Assembly (NCBI RefSeq): GCF_902703175.1
Contig: NZ_CACRYJ010000039.1
Location: forward strand, 1-33,561
Source: Occultella aeris
GTDB lineage: Bacteria > Actinomycetota > Actinomycetes > Actinomycetales > Beutenbergiaceae
Direction: 5' to 3'
DNA: 33,561 nucleotides
The position numbers were made by a program, and so were the translations under genes. Positions 1 to 6,966 of this stretch are shown here, in pieces. The notes below the pieces were generated by a model that was not told the origin of the DNA, ran no database searches, and worked only from the letters and a program-made list of their open reading frames with translations. Each line of letters opens with the position of its first letter. The first letter of the stretch is position 1.

Positions 1-339
1 CGGTGGCTCGGGAGCCTTCGTCACCTCGGGCGGGGTGGGGCGGTTCAGCCCGGCCAGGAACTCGGGGTCGTCATCGGGCGCGACCGGTCGGGCTGGGCGT
101 CGCGGTGTCCGGGGACCCGGATGGTCACCGGCGCCACCGTCGGTGGAACCGCCGGTCGCGATGGGGAGCCGGGACGCGATCAGCCAGATGAGGGCGCCGA
201 CCCCGAGGGTGACGATGATCACGGCCACCCACAGCCACGCAGGCAGCCCGAGGCGTCGCCGGGGGTCCTCGGTACGTGCGACATCGAGGATCGCGTAGGT
301 CATGAGACCGATGATGGCCAGGACGAGCAGGAACCTCAT
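1..339 (-). CDS. PLDc_N-type small membrane protein (partial, 3' end outside window)
   Basis: The reading frame opens at an ATG (complement of 337-339) and is still open at base 1, giving 113 codons with no stop. The start reads MRFLLVLAIIGLMTYAILDV, a first membrane helix. A short loop (ARTEDPRRRLGLPAWLW) and a second helix (about residues 36-55) follow, then a Pro/Gly-rich tail with DDDPEFLAGL. Two helices, a short charged loop and a C-terminal DDDPEFL motif are typical of the phospholipase D-nuclease N-terminal (PLDc_N) family of small actinobacterial membrane proteins, whose function is not established. The gene diverges from the DUF4229 gene with only 22 bases between start codons. It has no ribosome binding site and is probably leaderless. 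Confidence 0.72.
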   Translation of the reverse strand, partial: MRFLLVLAIIGLMTYAILDVARTEDPRRRLGLPAWLWVAVIIVTLGVGALIWLIASRLPIATGGSTDGGAGDHPGPRTPRRPARPVAPDDDPEFLAGLNRPTPPEVTKAPEPP

Positions 340-361
340 TCCCAGAGCCTACGCTGAGTCC
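340..361. promoter_or_regulatory. Overlapping divergent leaderless -10 elements
   Basis: The 22 bases between two divergent ATGs hold a minus-strand TAGGCT (351 to 346) six bases before the ATG at 339, and a plus-strand TACGCT (350-355) six bases before the ATG at 362. The hexamers share bases 350-351. Neither start has a Shine-Dalgarno sequence. I see no convincing -35 for either. The call rests on spacing and the TANNNT pattern. Confidence 0.5.
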
Positions 362-829
362 ATGGCTCTCCTCATCTACAGCGTGCTCCGGATCGTGCTG
401 GTGGTCGGCGCCGGTGCCGTGCTGTACCTGCTCGGGCTGCGCAGCTGGCTCCTCGTGCTCGGTGCGGTGCTGCTGGGGGCGGGCCTGTCCTACGTGCTCC
501 TGGAGGTGCCGCGTCGGCGCGCGGCCGAGTCCATGGCGGCCCGGCGGGCCGACGGGGACCGGTTCTCCAAGGCCCTGGCCGAGGAGGCCGCGGACGAGGA
601 CGCCGAGGCAGACTCGATCGCCGGTGCGGACCTCGCGGAGCCCCGCCCGGCTGGCGCCGAGCGGACGCCGTCAGGCGGCGAGCAGGAGGGCGCCGCCGAG
701 GACGAACCCGAACGCGAGCTCGAGGAGGCCGGTGTTCTTGAGCACGATGATCAGGTCGCGCCCGGTGGCACCACCGAGGACCCGGCGCGCGAGGACCATC
801 ACCACCGGAGCCAGCAGCAGGAGAAGTAG
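362..829 (+). CDS. DUF4229 domain membrane protein
   Basis: A 155-residue protein with two hydrophobic helices (about residues 6-24 and 28-46), then VPRRR and an AAESMAARRADGDRF stretch, as in the actinobacterial DUF4229 family of unknown function that is commonly found beside menA. The rest is a highly acidic, low-complexity tail ending HHHRSQQQEK. Residues 104-155 are encoded by bases that are antisense to the 3' end of menA, in exact codon register, so the tail may reflect loss of an earlier stop and read-through into menA. The ATG at 362 was chosen over upstream in-frame ATGs because the membrane helix starts there and a TACGCT element lies six bases upstream. A partner role with MenA is only suggested by neighbourhood. 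Confidence 0.78.
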   Translation: MALLIYSVLRIVLVVGAGAVLYLLGLRSWLLVLGAVLLGAGLSYVLLEVPRRRAAESMAARRADGDRFSKALAEEAADEDAEADSIAGADLAEPRPAGAERTPSGGEQEGAAEDEPERELEEAGVLEHDDQVAPGGTTEDPAREDHHHRSQQQEK

Positions 830-1546
830 CGCCCACGGGGTCCACGCGGTCACGGCGAGCCCCGTGAGCAGCGCGGTCACGAGCATCGCCACGTAGGCGC
901 CCCGGGCTCGCCGCTCGCCGAGCCGGACGGCCAGGGTGAGCTTGCCGACGCCGGCGTCGGTGGGGATGTCGCGGATGTTGTTGGCCATCAGGAGCGCGCA
1001 GGCGAGCAGGCCGATCCCGACGGCGCCGAGCACGGCTGGGCCGGTGATCCGAAGCGCCTGCGAATAGGTGGTGCCGAGAGTGGCGACGAGCCCGAAGAAC
1101 ACGAACACGGCCACCTCGCCGAGGCCCCGGTACCCGTACGGGGAGCGCCCGCCGGTGTAGAACCAGGCAGCCACCACGCAGACCACCCCGACGAGGAGCA
1201 GCCACCAGACGCCGGACACGACGCACAGGGCCAGCCCGAACAGGCCCGAGACCCCGAACGCGGCGAAGGCGGCGGCCTTGACCCGCTTCGGCGGGACCGC
1301 GCCGGACGCCGTCAGCCGCTGTGGCCCGACCCGGACGTCGTCGGTGCCGCGGATGCCATCGGAATAGTCATTGGCGAAGTTCACGCCCACCTGCAGGGCC
1401 AGCGCCACCCCGGCCGCGAGCAGGGCGCGCACGGCGGAGGCCGAGCCTACGAACGCGGCCGCCCCGGTGCCGGCGAGGACCGGTGCGACCGCCGCCGGGA
1501 GGGTGCGCAGCCGCGCCCCCTCGAGCCAGTCAGTCACCGAGGGCAT
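671..1546 (-). CDS. menA: 1,4-dihydroxy-2-naphthoate polyprenyltransferase MenA
   Basis: MenA transfers the polyprenyl tail to DHNA in the membrane, giving demethylmenaquinone. The 291-residue product is a UbiA-family polytopic membrane protein. The first Asp-rich motif is NFANDYSDGIRGTDD (N59, D60, D63, D69). The second is NNIRDIPTDAGVGKLTLAVRLG-like (D193, D197). These bind the Mg-diphosphate of the prenyl donor. A GTG at 1561 is in frame, but the ATG at 1546 has GGAG five bases upstream and gives the usual start MPSVTDWLEGARLRTLPAAV, so I prefer it. It follows menE on the same strand after a 66-base gap and is probably cotranscribed. Its last 159 bases overlap the convergent DUF4229 gene. 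Confidence 0.95.
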   Translation of the reverse strand: MPSVTDWLEGARLRTLPAAVAPVLAGTGAAAFVGSASAVRALLAAGVALALQVGVNFANDYSDGIRGTDDVRVGPQRLTASGAVPPKRVKAAAFAAFGVSGLFGLALCVVSGVWWLLLVGVVCVVAAWFYTGGRSPYGYRGLGEVAVFVFFGLVATLGTTYSQALRITGPAVLGAVGIGLLACALLMANNIRDIPTDAGVGKLTLAVRLGERRARGAYVAMLVTALLTGLAVTAWTPWALLLLLLAPVVMVLARRVLGGATGRDLIIVLKNTGLLELAFGFVLGGALLLAA

Positions 1547-1612
1547 GCGGACTCCGTTCACGTGGGACCGGCCCCGGGCGGGGCGCGCAAGTGAGGATAT
1601 CGGGCCGCGACG

Positions 1613-2833
1613 TCAGGGCTGTTCGTGGTCCGCAGGGTCCGTGCCGCCGTGCCGTTCGCCGAGGCCTGCCGCGAGGTCCGCCGCGGCGCTCGCCACCAGG
1701 GCCAGTCGGTCCACCTTCCCCGGCCCGCGCAACGGCAGCGACCCTTGCACGAGCAGGGCACGCGGCGCCCCCGGGCCGCCGCCGACGGCAGCCCGGACGG
1801 CGGTCAGGTCGGGCGGGGCGGCCCCGGGCCGGGGGACCACGACGGCTGTGACCGACTCGCCCCACTCCACGTCCGGGACGCCCACCACGGCGACCTCGGC
1901 GACCGCGTCCAACGCGGCGAGGGCGCGCTCCACCGCGGCCGGGTGCACGTTGACGCCCCCGGTGACGAGGACGTCGTCCACGCGGCCGAGCACGGTCAGC
2001 GTTGCGGCGTCGATGGCGCCCGCGTCCCCGGTGCGCAGCCACCGGCGGCCGTCGATCATCACGAACGGATCGGGGCCGTCGTCGAGGTACCCGTTCGCAA
2101 GCACCGGCCCGGCGAGGTGGATCCGGGCATCCTCGTCCAGATGTACGTCCACGCCGTCGAGTGGGACGCCGTCGTAGACGCAGCCGCCGCAGGTCTCAGT
2201 CATGCCGTAGGTCGTCACCACCGGGATGCCTGCCTCCCGGGCGGCGGTCAGCACCGGCCCGGCGGTGGCCGCACCGCCCACGAGCACCGCGGCGCAGGTG
2301 CGCAGCAGGTCGACGGATGTCCCGCCGTCGGCCAGGACCCGGACCAGCTGGGTCGGGACCAGGGAGAGGTACCGGGGCACGTCGCTGCGCATCGCGCGCA
2401 GCGCGGCGGTCAGCGCGGCCGGGGTGAACCGGCCGGGTCGCATGGCGACCGGCGTGGTCCCGGCCAGGACAGAGCGGATCAGCACCTGCAGGCCCGCCAC
2501 ATGGTCGGTGGGCAGGGCCAGCAGCCACTGGCCCGGACCGGCCAGACGCGCCTCGGTGGCGGTCGCGCTGGCCCGCAGCGCGGCCGCGCCGAGCGCGACC
2601 GGGCGTCCGACGCCGCTCGTCGAGCCCGAGGTCGTCAGGATGACCGCGGTGCCCGTCCGGGCCCGGTCGCGTGCGGCGGCACCTGCCGGGGTGGTCGCGA
2701 CCGCCGGGCCGGTGCCGTCGAGGGCGTCGGCGAGCGCTGCCAGCAACTCGTGTGGCGGGGGCACCGGCAGATCGTCGGACTCCGCGACGGGGCCCGGTTT
2801 GCTGGGGGCGGGGGACTCGGGCGACTCGGTCAC
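1613..2833 (-). CDS. menE: o-succinylbenzoate-CoA ligase MenE
   Basis: MenE is an ATP-dependent acyl-CoA synthetase that converts o-succinylbenzoate to OSB-CoA. The 406-residue protein shows the ANL-superfamily P-loop (TTSGSTSGVGRP), the YGMTETCGG adenine-binding motif, the LRTGDAG hinge-region motif and the C-terminal GKVDR with catalytic-type Lys373. Like other actinobacterial MenE proteins it is shorter at the N terminus than the E. coli type, with an Ala/Pro-rich lead-in before the P-loop. The start is GTG. No good ribosome binding site is present, but TAGGCT lies exactly six bases upstream, so a leaderless transcript is likely. It is divergent from the DUF3048 lipoprotein gene and upstream of menA. 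Confidence 0.93.
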   Translation of the reverse strand: MTESPESPAPSKPGPVAESDDLPVPPPHELLAALADALDGTGPAVATTPAGAAARDRARTGTAVILTTSGSTSGVGRPVALGAAALRASATATEARLAGPGQWLLALPTDHVAGLQVLIRSVLAGTTPVAMRPGRFTPAALTAALRAMRSDVPRYLSLVPTQLVRVLADGGTSVDLLRTCAAVLVGGAATAGPVLTAAREAGIPVVTTYGMTETCGGCVYDGVPLDGVDVHLDEDARIHLAGPVLANGYLDDGPDPFVMIDGRRWLRTGDAGAIDAATLTVLGRVDDVLVTGGVNVHPAAVERALAALDAVAEVAVVGVPDVEWGESVTAVVVPRPGAAPPDLTAVRAAVGGGPGAPRALLVQGSLPLRGPGKVDRLALVASAAADLAAGLGERHGGTDPADHEQP

Positions 2834-2845
2834 TGCCCCAGCCTA
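2834..2845 (-). promoter_or_regulatory. Leaderless promoter -10 of menE
   Basis: On the minus strand TAGGCT (2845 to 2840) is followed by six bases and the GTG start of menE at 2833. No -35 box is evident. Confidence 0.5.
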
Positions 2846-2854
2846 GGAGGCAGA

Positions 2855-2890
2855 TGGACGTGCCTGCCGCTGGGGCTAGAGTGGGCCGCG
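2855..2890 (+). promoter_or_regulatory. Promoter of the DUF3048 lipoprotein gene
   Basis: TGGACG (2855-2860, four of six matches to TTGACA), a 16-base spacer and TAGAGT (2877-2882) lie eight bases before the ATG at 2891. The short distance implies a leaderless or nearly leaderless transcript. Confidence 0.5.
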
Positions 2891-3961
2891 ATGTTGAACG
2901 CGACCAGAGCCGGACGCCGGCACCGGACCGTCTTCGCGATCGTTGCCGCGTTGCTCGTGGTCGCAGGATGTTCCGGGCAGGACCCCCAGGACGGGGCCAC
3001 CGAGATCGTCGAGGTCCCACCGGAGGTGATCGTCGACAAGGCCGCTCCGCCGGAGCCTGCGGCGGTGATCGTGTGGCCGCTGACGGGCGTTGCCGGCGAG
3101 CCGGCCGCGCGGCCCGCGATGTCGATCAAGATCGAGAACTCGAACGCCGCGCGGCCGCAGACCGGCCTGCAGGCGGCGGACGTGGTCTGGGAGCAGATGG
3201 TCGAGGGCGGCGTCACCCGGTTCAACGCGGTGTACCACTCGACGATCCCGGACGGGGTCGGGCCGGTCCGGTCGGTGCGTCCGATGGACGCCGGAATCTC
3301 GGGCGCCTACGGCGGGCTGCTGGTCTTCTCCGGCGGGCTGGCCCCGTTCGTGCAGGCTGCGCGCGACGTGGGCCTGCAGGTACTCAGTGACGACGGCGGC
3401 CAGGCAGGCTTCCACCGGTCCTCGGACCGAGTCGCCCCGCACAACCTGTACGGGACCCCGCAGGAGTTCCTCGACCAGGCCGACTCCGCGCTCGGCGCCC
3501 CGCCGTCGCAGTTCACGTTCGCCCGCACCGCCGCGGGGGCGACCGCGGCCACGGCCGGGACCCCGGCGGGCTCGCTCGCGGTCAACTTCCCGCAGGCGCA
3601 CCCGGGCTGGACCTGGGACGCCGACCAGGCCCTCTGGCTGCGCACCGAGGACGGCGCCCCCGCGACCACCACCGACACCGGTCAGCTCACCGCCGTGAAC
3701 GTCGTGGTGCTGCGCGTCGACGTTGTCACAACCGCCTACCGGGACCCGAGCGGCGCCGCCGTGCCTGAGACCGTGGTTGTCGGTTCCGGCGAGGCGGTCG
3801 TGGCCACCGGTGGTCAGACGATCACCGGCACCTGGACCAAGCCCGACGAGGCCTCGCCCGTCACCCTGACCACCGCCGACGGCACGGTCATCGAGCTGGC
3901 CCCGGGAAACACGTGGGTCGAGCTGCTGCCGACCTCGAACGCTTCGATCTCCATCGACTGA
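2891..3961 (+). CDS. DUF3048 domain lipoprotein (YerB-like)
   Basis: A 356-residue secreted lipoprotein. The N terminus has a basic start (NATRAGRRHR), a hydrophobic stretch and the lipobox VVAGC, so Cys would be lipidated and the protein anchored outside the membrane. The body matches the two-part DUF3048 family (Bacillus YerB type). Features include WPLTGV near the start, SIKIENSNAARPQTGLQAAD, the VEGGVTRF segment, GPVRSVRPMD and the C-terminal ITGTWTKPDEASPVTLTTADG and TWVELLP. Its biochemical function is unknown. The ATG at 2891 was chosen because it starts the signal peptide and is preceded by a -10 element; the open frame extends far upstream only as a shadow of menE. The gene stands alone, followed after 41 bases by the LLM oxidoreductase. 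Confidence 0.88.
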   Translation: MLNATRAGRRHRTVFAIVAALLVVAGCSGQDPQDGATEIVEVPPEVIVDKAAPPEPAAVIVWPLTGVAGEPAARPAMSIKIENSNAARPQTGLQAADVVWEQMVEGGVTRFNAVYHSTIPDGVGPVRSVRPMDAGISGAYGGLLVFSGGLAPFVQAARDVGLQVLSDDGGQAGFHRSSDRVAPHNLYGTPQEFLDQADSALGAPPSQFTFARTAAGATAATAGTPAGSLAVNFPQAHPGWTWDADQALWLRTEDGAPATTTDTGQLTAVNVVVLRVDVVTTAYRDPSGAAVPETVVVGSGEAVVATGGQTITGTWTKPDEASPVTLTTADGTVIELAPGNTWVELLPTSNASISID

Positions 3962-4002
3962 CCGTCCGCTGTTAGCACCGAACCCGAGAACAGGGAGCCC
4001 AC

Positions 4003-4770
4003 GTGTCCACACCCGTTCGTATCGCGGCCCAACTCCAACCCCAGCACGCCCCCGACTACGGCCTGATCCGTGATGCGGTGCTGCGCGCCGAGGACGCCGG
4101 CGTCGACATCATCTTCACCTGGGACCACTTCTACCCGCTCAACGGTGACCTCGATGGTCACCACTTCGAGTGCTGGTCGCTGCTGGCGGCCTGGGCGGAG
4201 CAGACCGAACGGGTCGAGCTCGGCGCCCTCGTGACCGGCGGCGGGTACCGCAACCCGGACCTGCTCGCGGACATCGCGCGCACCGTGGACCACATCAGCG
4301 GCGGGCGGCTGATCCTCGGCATCGGCGCCGGCTGGAACGAGAAGGACTACGACAACTACGGCTACGAGTTCGGAACCCCGGGCAGCCGGCTGGCACTCCT
4401 CAAGGAGTACCTGCCCCGGATCCGGTCCCGGTTCGAGCAGTTGAACCCGGCCCCGCTGCGTGAGATCCCGATCCTGATCGGCGGCGGCGGAGAGCGCAAG
4501 ACGCTGCGCCTGGTGGCGGAGCACGCCAACATCTGGCACTCGTTCTCAGACCTGGGGACGCTGCGGCGCAAGAACGCGATCCTGGCCCAGCACTGCGCCG
4601 ACGTGGGCCGGGAGCCCGACGTCATCGACCGGTCCACGTCATGGCCCGGCGCCGACGGGGCCGCGGCCTACGCGGCCGAAGGCGTGCGCCTGTTCACGGT
4701 CGGGGTCTCCGGACCAGAGTACGACCTGACCGAGGTCCGCAACGCGGTGGCCTGGCGGGACGCGCAGTAA
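4003..4770 (+). CDS. LLM-class (luciferase-like) F420-type oxidoreductase
   Basis: A 255-residue flavin- or F420-dependent oxidoreductase of the luciferase-like monooxygenase fold. The TIM-barrel strands are recognisable: VRIAAQLQPQ at the N terminus, DIIFTWDHF, VELGALVTGGGYRNP, the very typical GRLILGIGAGWNEKDY, and IPILIGGGGERKTLRLVAEHAN. The last segment with GGGG and the HANIW region resembles actinobacterial F420-dependent enzymes, but the substrate cannot be told. It is somewhat short for the family. The start is GTG with AGGGAG five bases upstream, so this gene, unlike its neighbours, appears to have a normal leader. The stop TAA faces the antiporter stop across a 30-base convergent gap. 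Confidence 0.85.
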   Translation: MSTPVRIAAQLQPQHAPDYGLIRDAVLRAEDAGVDIIFTWDHFYPLNGDLDGHHFECWSLLAAWAEQTERVELGALVTGGGYRNPDLLADIARTVDHISGGRLILGIGAGWNEKDYDNYGYEFGTPGSRLALLKEYLPRIRSRFEQLNPAPLREIPILIGGGGERKTLRLVAEHANIWHSFSDLGTLRRKNAILAQHCADVGREPDVIDRSTSWPGADGAAAYAAEGVRLFTVGVSGPEYDLTEVRNAVAWRDAQ

Positions 4771-4775
4771 CGTCC

Positions 4776-4808
4776 GGCTCAGCACCGGCTCAGCGCCGGG
4801 TCAGTGCC
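4776..4808. repeat. Three imperfect 11-base tandem repeats at a convergent junction
   Basis: GGCTCAGCACC, GGCTCAGCGCC and GGGTCAGTGCC follow one another without a gap. On the minus strand each unit carries TGA, and because 11 is not a multiple of three the three stops fall in all three frames. The last one is the real stop of the antiporter gene. A short hairpin (CCGGC 4785-4789, GCCGG 4795-4799) lies within and could act as a weak terminator, but there is no T-tract. Confidence 0.6.
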
Positions 4809-6504
4809 TGCTGTCGCGGCGGAACAGCCGGGCCTCCTCCTGGTCCAACAGGTGCTCGGCGTCCGTGAGGGACCGTGACCGGTGCACCCCGAGCGAGCGA
4901 GCCTCGATCAGGGCGGCCCGCTCGGCCTCGATGACGCGGCGGCGCAACCGCACATACACGTCGTGCGGTCCGCCGTCCTCCCCGGTGTCGCGGACCGCGG
5001 CTGCACGCAGCACGCTCTCGGAGCGGACCCGCTCGAGGATCGCGGGGTCCACCGGCTCCTCACCCTCGAGAGCGGTGTCGCTGACCGTCGCCAGTCCGGT
5101 GCTGCTGATCTCGTCGAGGAGGGCGGCGAGGTCCGCGCGCTCACGCTCCGCGCTGGCACCGGTGATCCCCAGCCGGCTGACCAGGGCGGGCAGGGTGCCG
5201 CCCTGCAGCAGCAGCGTCGCGATCGCGACGGTGACCGCAACCAGGATGAGCTGCGGCCGGTAGGGCAGGTCCCGGGGCAGGGTCTGGGCCGCGGCGAGGG
5301 TGACCACGCCGCGCATCCCGGCCCACCCCAGTACCACGCCGCCGCGCCAGCCGAGGCCCTCCGCGGTGAGGGAGTCCACGTCCGCGCGCCGGCGCGCGAG
5401 CATCCGGCCGATCCGGGACGCCCGCTCCCGGGTCCGGGCGTCTTGCGCGGGGACGTCACGCAACCGGTCGAGCGCCTGGTCGAGGTAGACGCCCCGCACC
5501 CGCGCCCGGCGCGCGTCCCGGCGCAGGATGCCGATCAGCGGCACCATGAACGCGAACCGCACAACGATCAGGACGACTGTCATGAGCAGTCCGATCAGCA
5601 CCGCCGAGCCCACCCCGAGATCGTCGTTCTCCACCTCGGCCACCAGGGTGGCCACCTCGGTGCCGATCAGCAGGAACACACCGTTCTCCAGGATGAACTG
5701 GACGGTGCGCCAGTTCAGGCGCTCGCTGATCCGGTCCTGGGCGGTGAACCTGGTGGCGCTGCGGTGCCCGGTGACGAGCCCGGCGACCACCACGCTGAGC
5801 ACACCGGAGGCGCCCAATTCCTCGGCCGGCAGGTAGGCGATGAACGGCACCGCGAACGAGATGGACGTGGTCAGCACCGGGTTGTCCAGGTGTGAGCGCA
5901 CCGCGACCGTCGCGAAGCCGATCACGATCCCGACCCCGATCGCAACGACGACCGCGAACAGGAAGTCACCGACGACGCCCCAGAACGAGACCGCCCCGGC
6001 GGTGGCGGCGATCGCGGACCGCAGCAGTACCAGCGCGGACGCGTCGTTGACCAGGCTCTCGCCCTCGAGCATGGTGACCAGCCGCCCGGGCAGGCCGACC
6101 CGCTTACCGATCGACGTGGCCGCCACGGCGTCCGGTGGGCTGATCACGGCCCCGAGCGCGAAGGCGGCCGCCAGGTTCAGATCCGGGAAGATCAGGTAGA
6201 GCAGGTACCCCGAGACCGCGGTGCTCAGGATCACCAGCACCACGGAGAGCCCGGTGATCGCCTTGAGGTTGCGCCGGAAGTCCATCAACGGCACGTTCAC
6301 CGCCGCGGAGTACAGCAGCGGTGGCAGTACCCCGACCAGGATCCACTCCGGGTCCACCTCGATCGACGGCGCGAACGGTACGAAGCTGAACAGGGTGCCC
6401 ACCACGATCAGGATCAGCGGTGCGGCCACCCCGAGCTTCGGCGCGAATCTCGCCACGAGCACGATCGTGACCAGGGCTGCGACGGCGCCGAGTGCGTACT
6501 CCAT
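4801..6504 (-). CDS. CPA1-family Na+/H+ antiporter
   Basis: A 567-residue monovalent cation:proton antiporter. The N-terminal two thirds form about 12 membrane helices. Key family motifs are GAVISPPDAVAA (P124, D125) and GESLVNDASALVL with the ND pair (N153, D154) that marks electroneutral CPA1/NhaP exchangers, plus GWAGMRGVVTLAAAQTLP near residue 400. A cytoplasmic tail of about 130 residues rich in Glu and Arg follows. It exchanges cytoplasmic Na+ (or K+) for protons and so is linked to the proton gradient built by respiration. The start ATG has TAGGTT six bases upstream and no ribosome binding site. The ion preferred cannot be read from sequence. Confidence 0.9.
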   Translation of the reverse strand: MEYALGAVAALVTIVLVARFAPKLGVAAPLILIVVGTLFSFVPFAPSIEVDPEWILVGVLPPLLYSAAVNVPLMDFRRNLKAITGLSVVLVILSTAVSGYLLYLIFPDLNLAAAFALGAVISPPDAVAATSIGKRVGLPGRLVTMLEGESLVNDASALVLLRSAIAATAGAVSFWGVVGDFLFAVVVAIGVGIVIGFATVAVRSHLDNPVLTTSISFAVPFIAYLPAEELGASGVLSVVVAGLVTGHRSATRFTAQDRISERLNWRTVQFILENGVFLLIGTEVATLVAEVENDDLGVGSAVLIGLLMTVVLIVVRFAFMVPLIGILRRDARRARVRGVYLDQALDRLRDVPAQDARTRERASRIGRMLARRRADVDSLTAEGLGWRGGVVLGWAGMRGVVTLAAAQTLPRDLPYRPQLILVAVTVAIATLLLQGGTLPALVSRLGITGASAERERADLAALLDEISSTGLATVSDTALEGEEPVDPAILERVRSESVLRAAAVRDTGEDGGPHDVYVRLRRRVIEAERAALIEARSLGVHRSRSLTDAEHLLDQEEARLFRRDSRH

Positions 6505-6516
6505 GTGAGAAACCTA
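6505..6516 (-). promoter_or_regulatory. Leaderless promoter -10 of the antiporter gene
   Basis: Minus-strand TAGGTT (6516 to 6511) is followed by TCTCAC and the ATG at 6504. The spacing is the same six bases seen at several other genes here. Confidence 0.48.
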
Positions 6517-6630
6517 AGGTGTCGGCCCAGACGCATCAGACCTCGGGATGACGAGACCATCGGGCGCCGGGAGGATGGAGCCAACCTCGGATCACCCGCA
6601 CGGACGGATGTGCACGGGGCGCTCGGCGAG

Positions 6631-6642
6631 CAGGATCGAGGC
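6631..6642 (+). promoter_or_regulatory. Possible leaderless -10 of the small membrane protein gene
   Basis: CAGGAT (6631-6636) lies six bases before the ATG at 6643. The same bases could instead serve as an AGGA ribosome binding site with a seven-base spacer, so the reading is ambiguous. Confidence 0.35.
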
Positions 6643-6957
6643 ATGGCCACGATCAGTCCCGCACCCGCCGCAGTCCGCGTCGCCGCACCCGCGCGCTCCC
6701 GCGTCGCCGGGCCGGCGCGCGCCGTCCGGACCGAGCCCGCCGTCCGGGCCGGCACCACCGACCGGGCCGAGCCGGGCCTCGGCACGCACGCGCCGCCGTC
6801 GACCGCGTTCGGTGCGGACGCAACGCAGCCCCGCCCGGTCCGCGACTCCCTGCTGCCCGCCACGCTGTCCCTGCTCGCGGTGCTCGGCGTGCTCACCGGC
6901 CTCGCGGCCGCCGCCGGCTGGGTCGTGCGGGCCGTCGCCGAGTACTTCCTCGGCTGA
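6643..6957 (+). CDS. Small Ala/Arg-rich protein with one C-terminal membrane helix, hypothetical
   Basis: I do not recognise a family. The 104-residue product starts MATISPAPAAVRVAAP, has a disordered, Ala/Arg/Pro/Thr-rich stretch of about 70 residues, and ends with a clear hydrophobic segment (LLPATLSLLAVLGVLTGLAA) and a short AVAEYFLG tail. It looks like a tail-anchored membrane protein. The frame is open to 6505, but the ATG at 6643 is the first start with plausible signals. It sits between the divergent antiporter gene and the convergent menB, whose stop is nine bases beyond its own. The end of the frame just before menB and the bounded membrane helix support a real gene, but a GC-rich chance frame cannot be excluded. 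Confidence 0.55.
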   Translation: MATISPAPAAVRVAAPARSRVAGPARAVRTEPAVRAGTTDRAEPGLGTHAPPSTAFGADATQPRPVRDSLLPATLSLLAVLGVLTGLAAAAGWVVRAVAEYFLG

Positions 6958-6966
6958 GACGGCGGT

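Noticed and set aside
1625-2890. Upstream extension of the DUF3048 lipoprotein frame
   Set aside because: The extension is antisense to menE; the signal peptide and lipobox start at the ATG at 2891, which also has a promoter-like element just upstream.
4785-4799. Intrinsic terminator between the LLM and antiporter genes
   Set aside because: The stem is only five pairs and has no T-tract; it is mentioned under the repeat but not called as a terminator.
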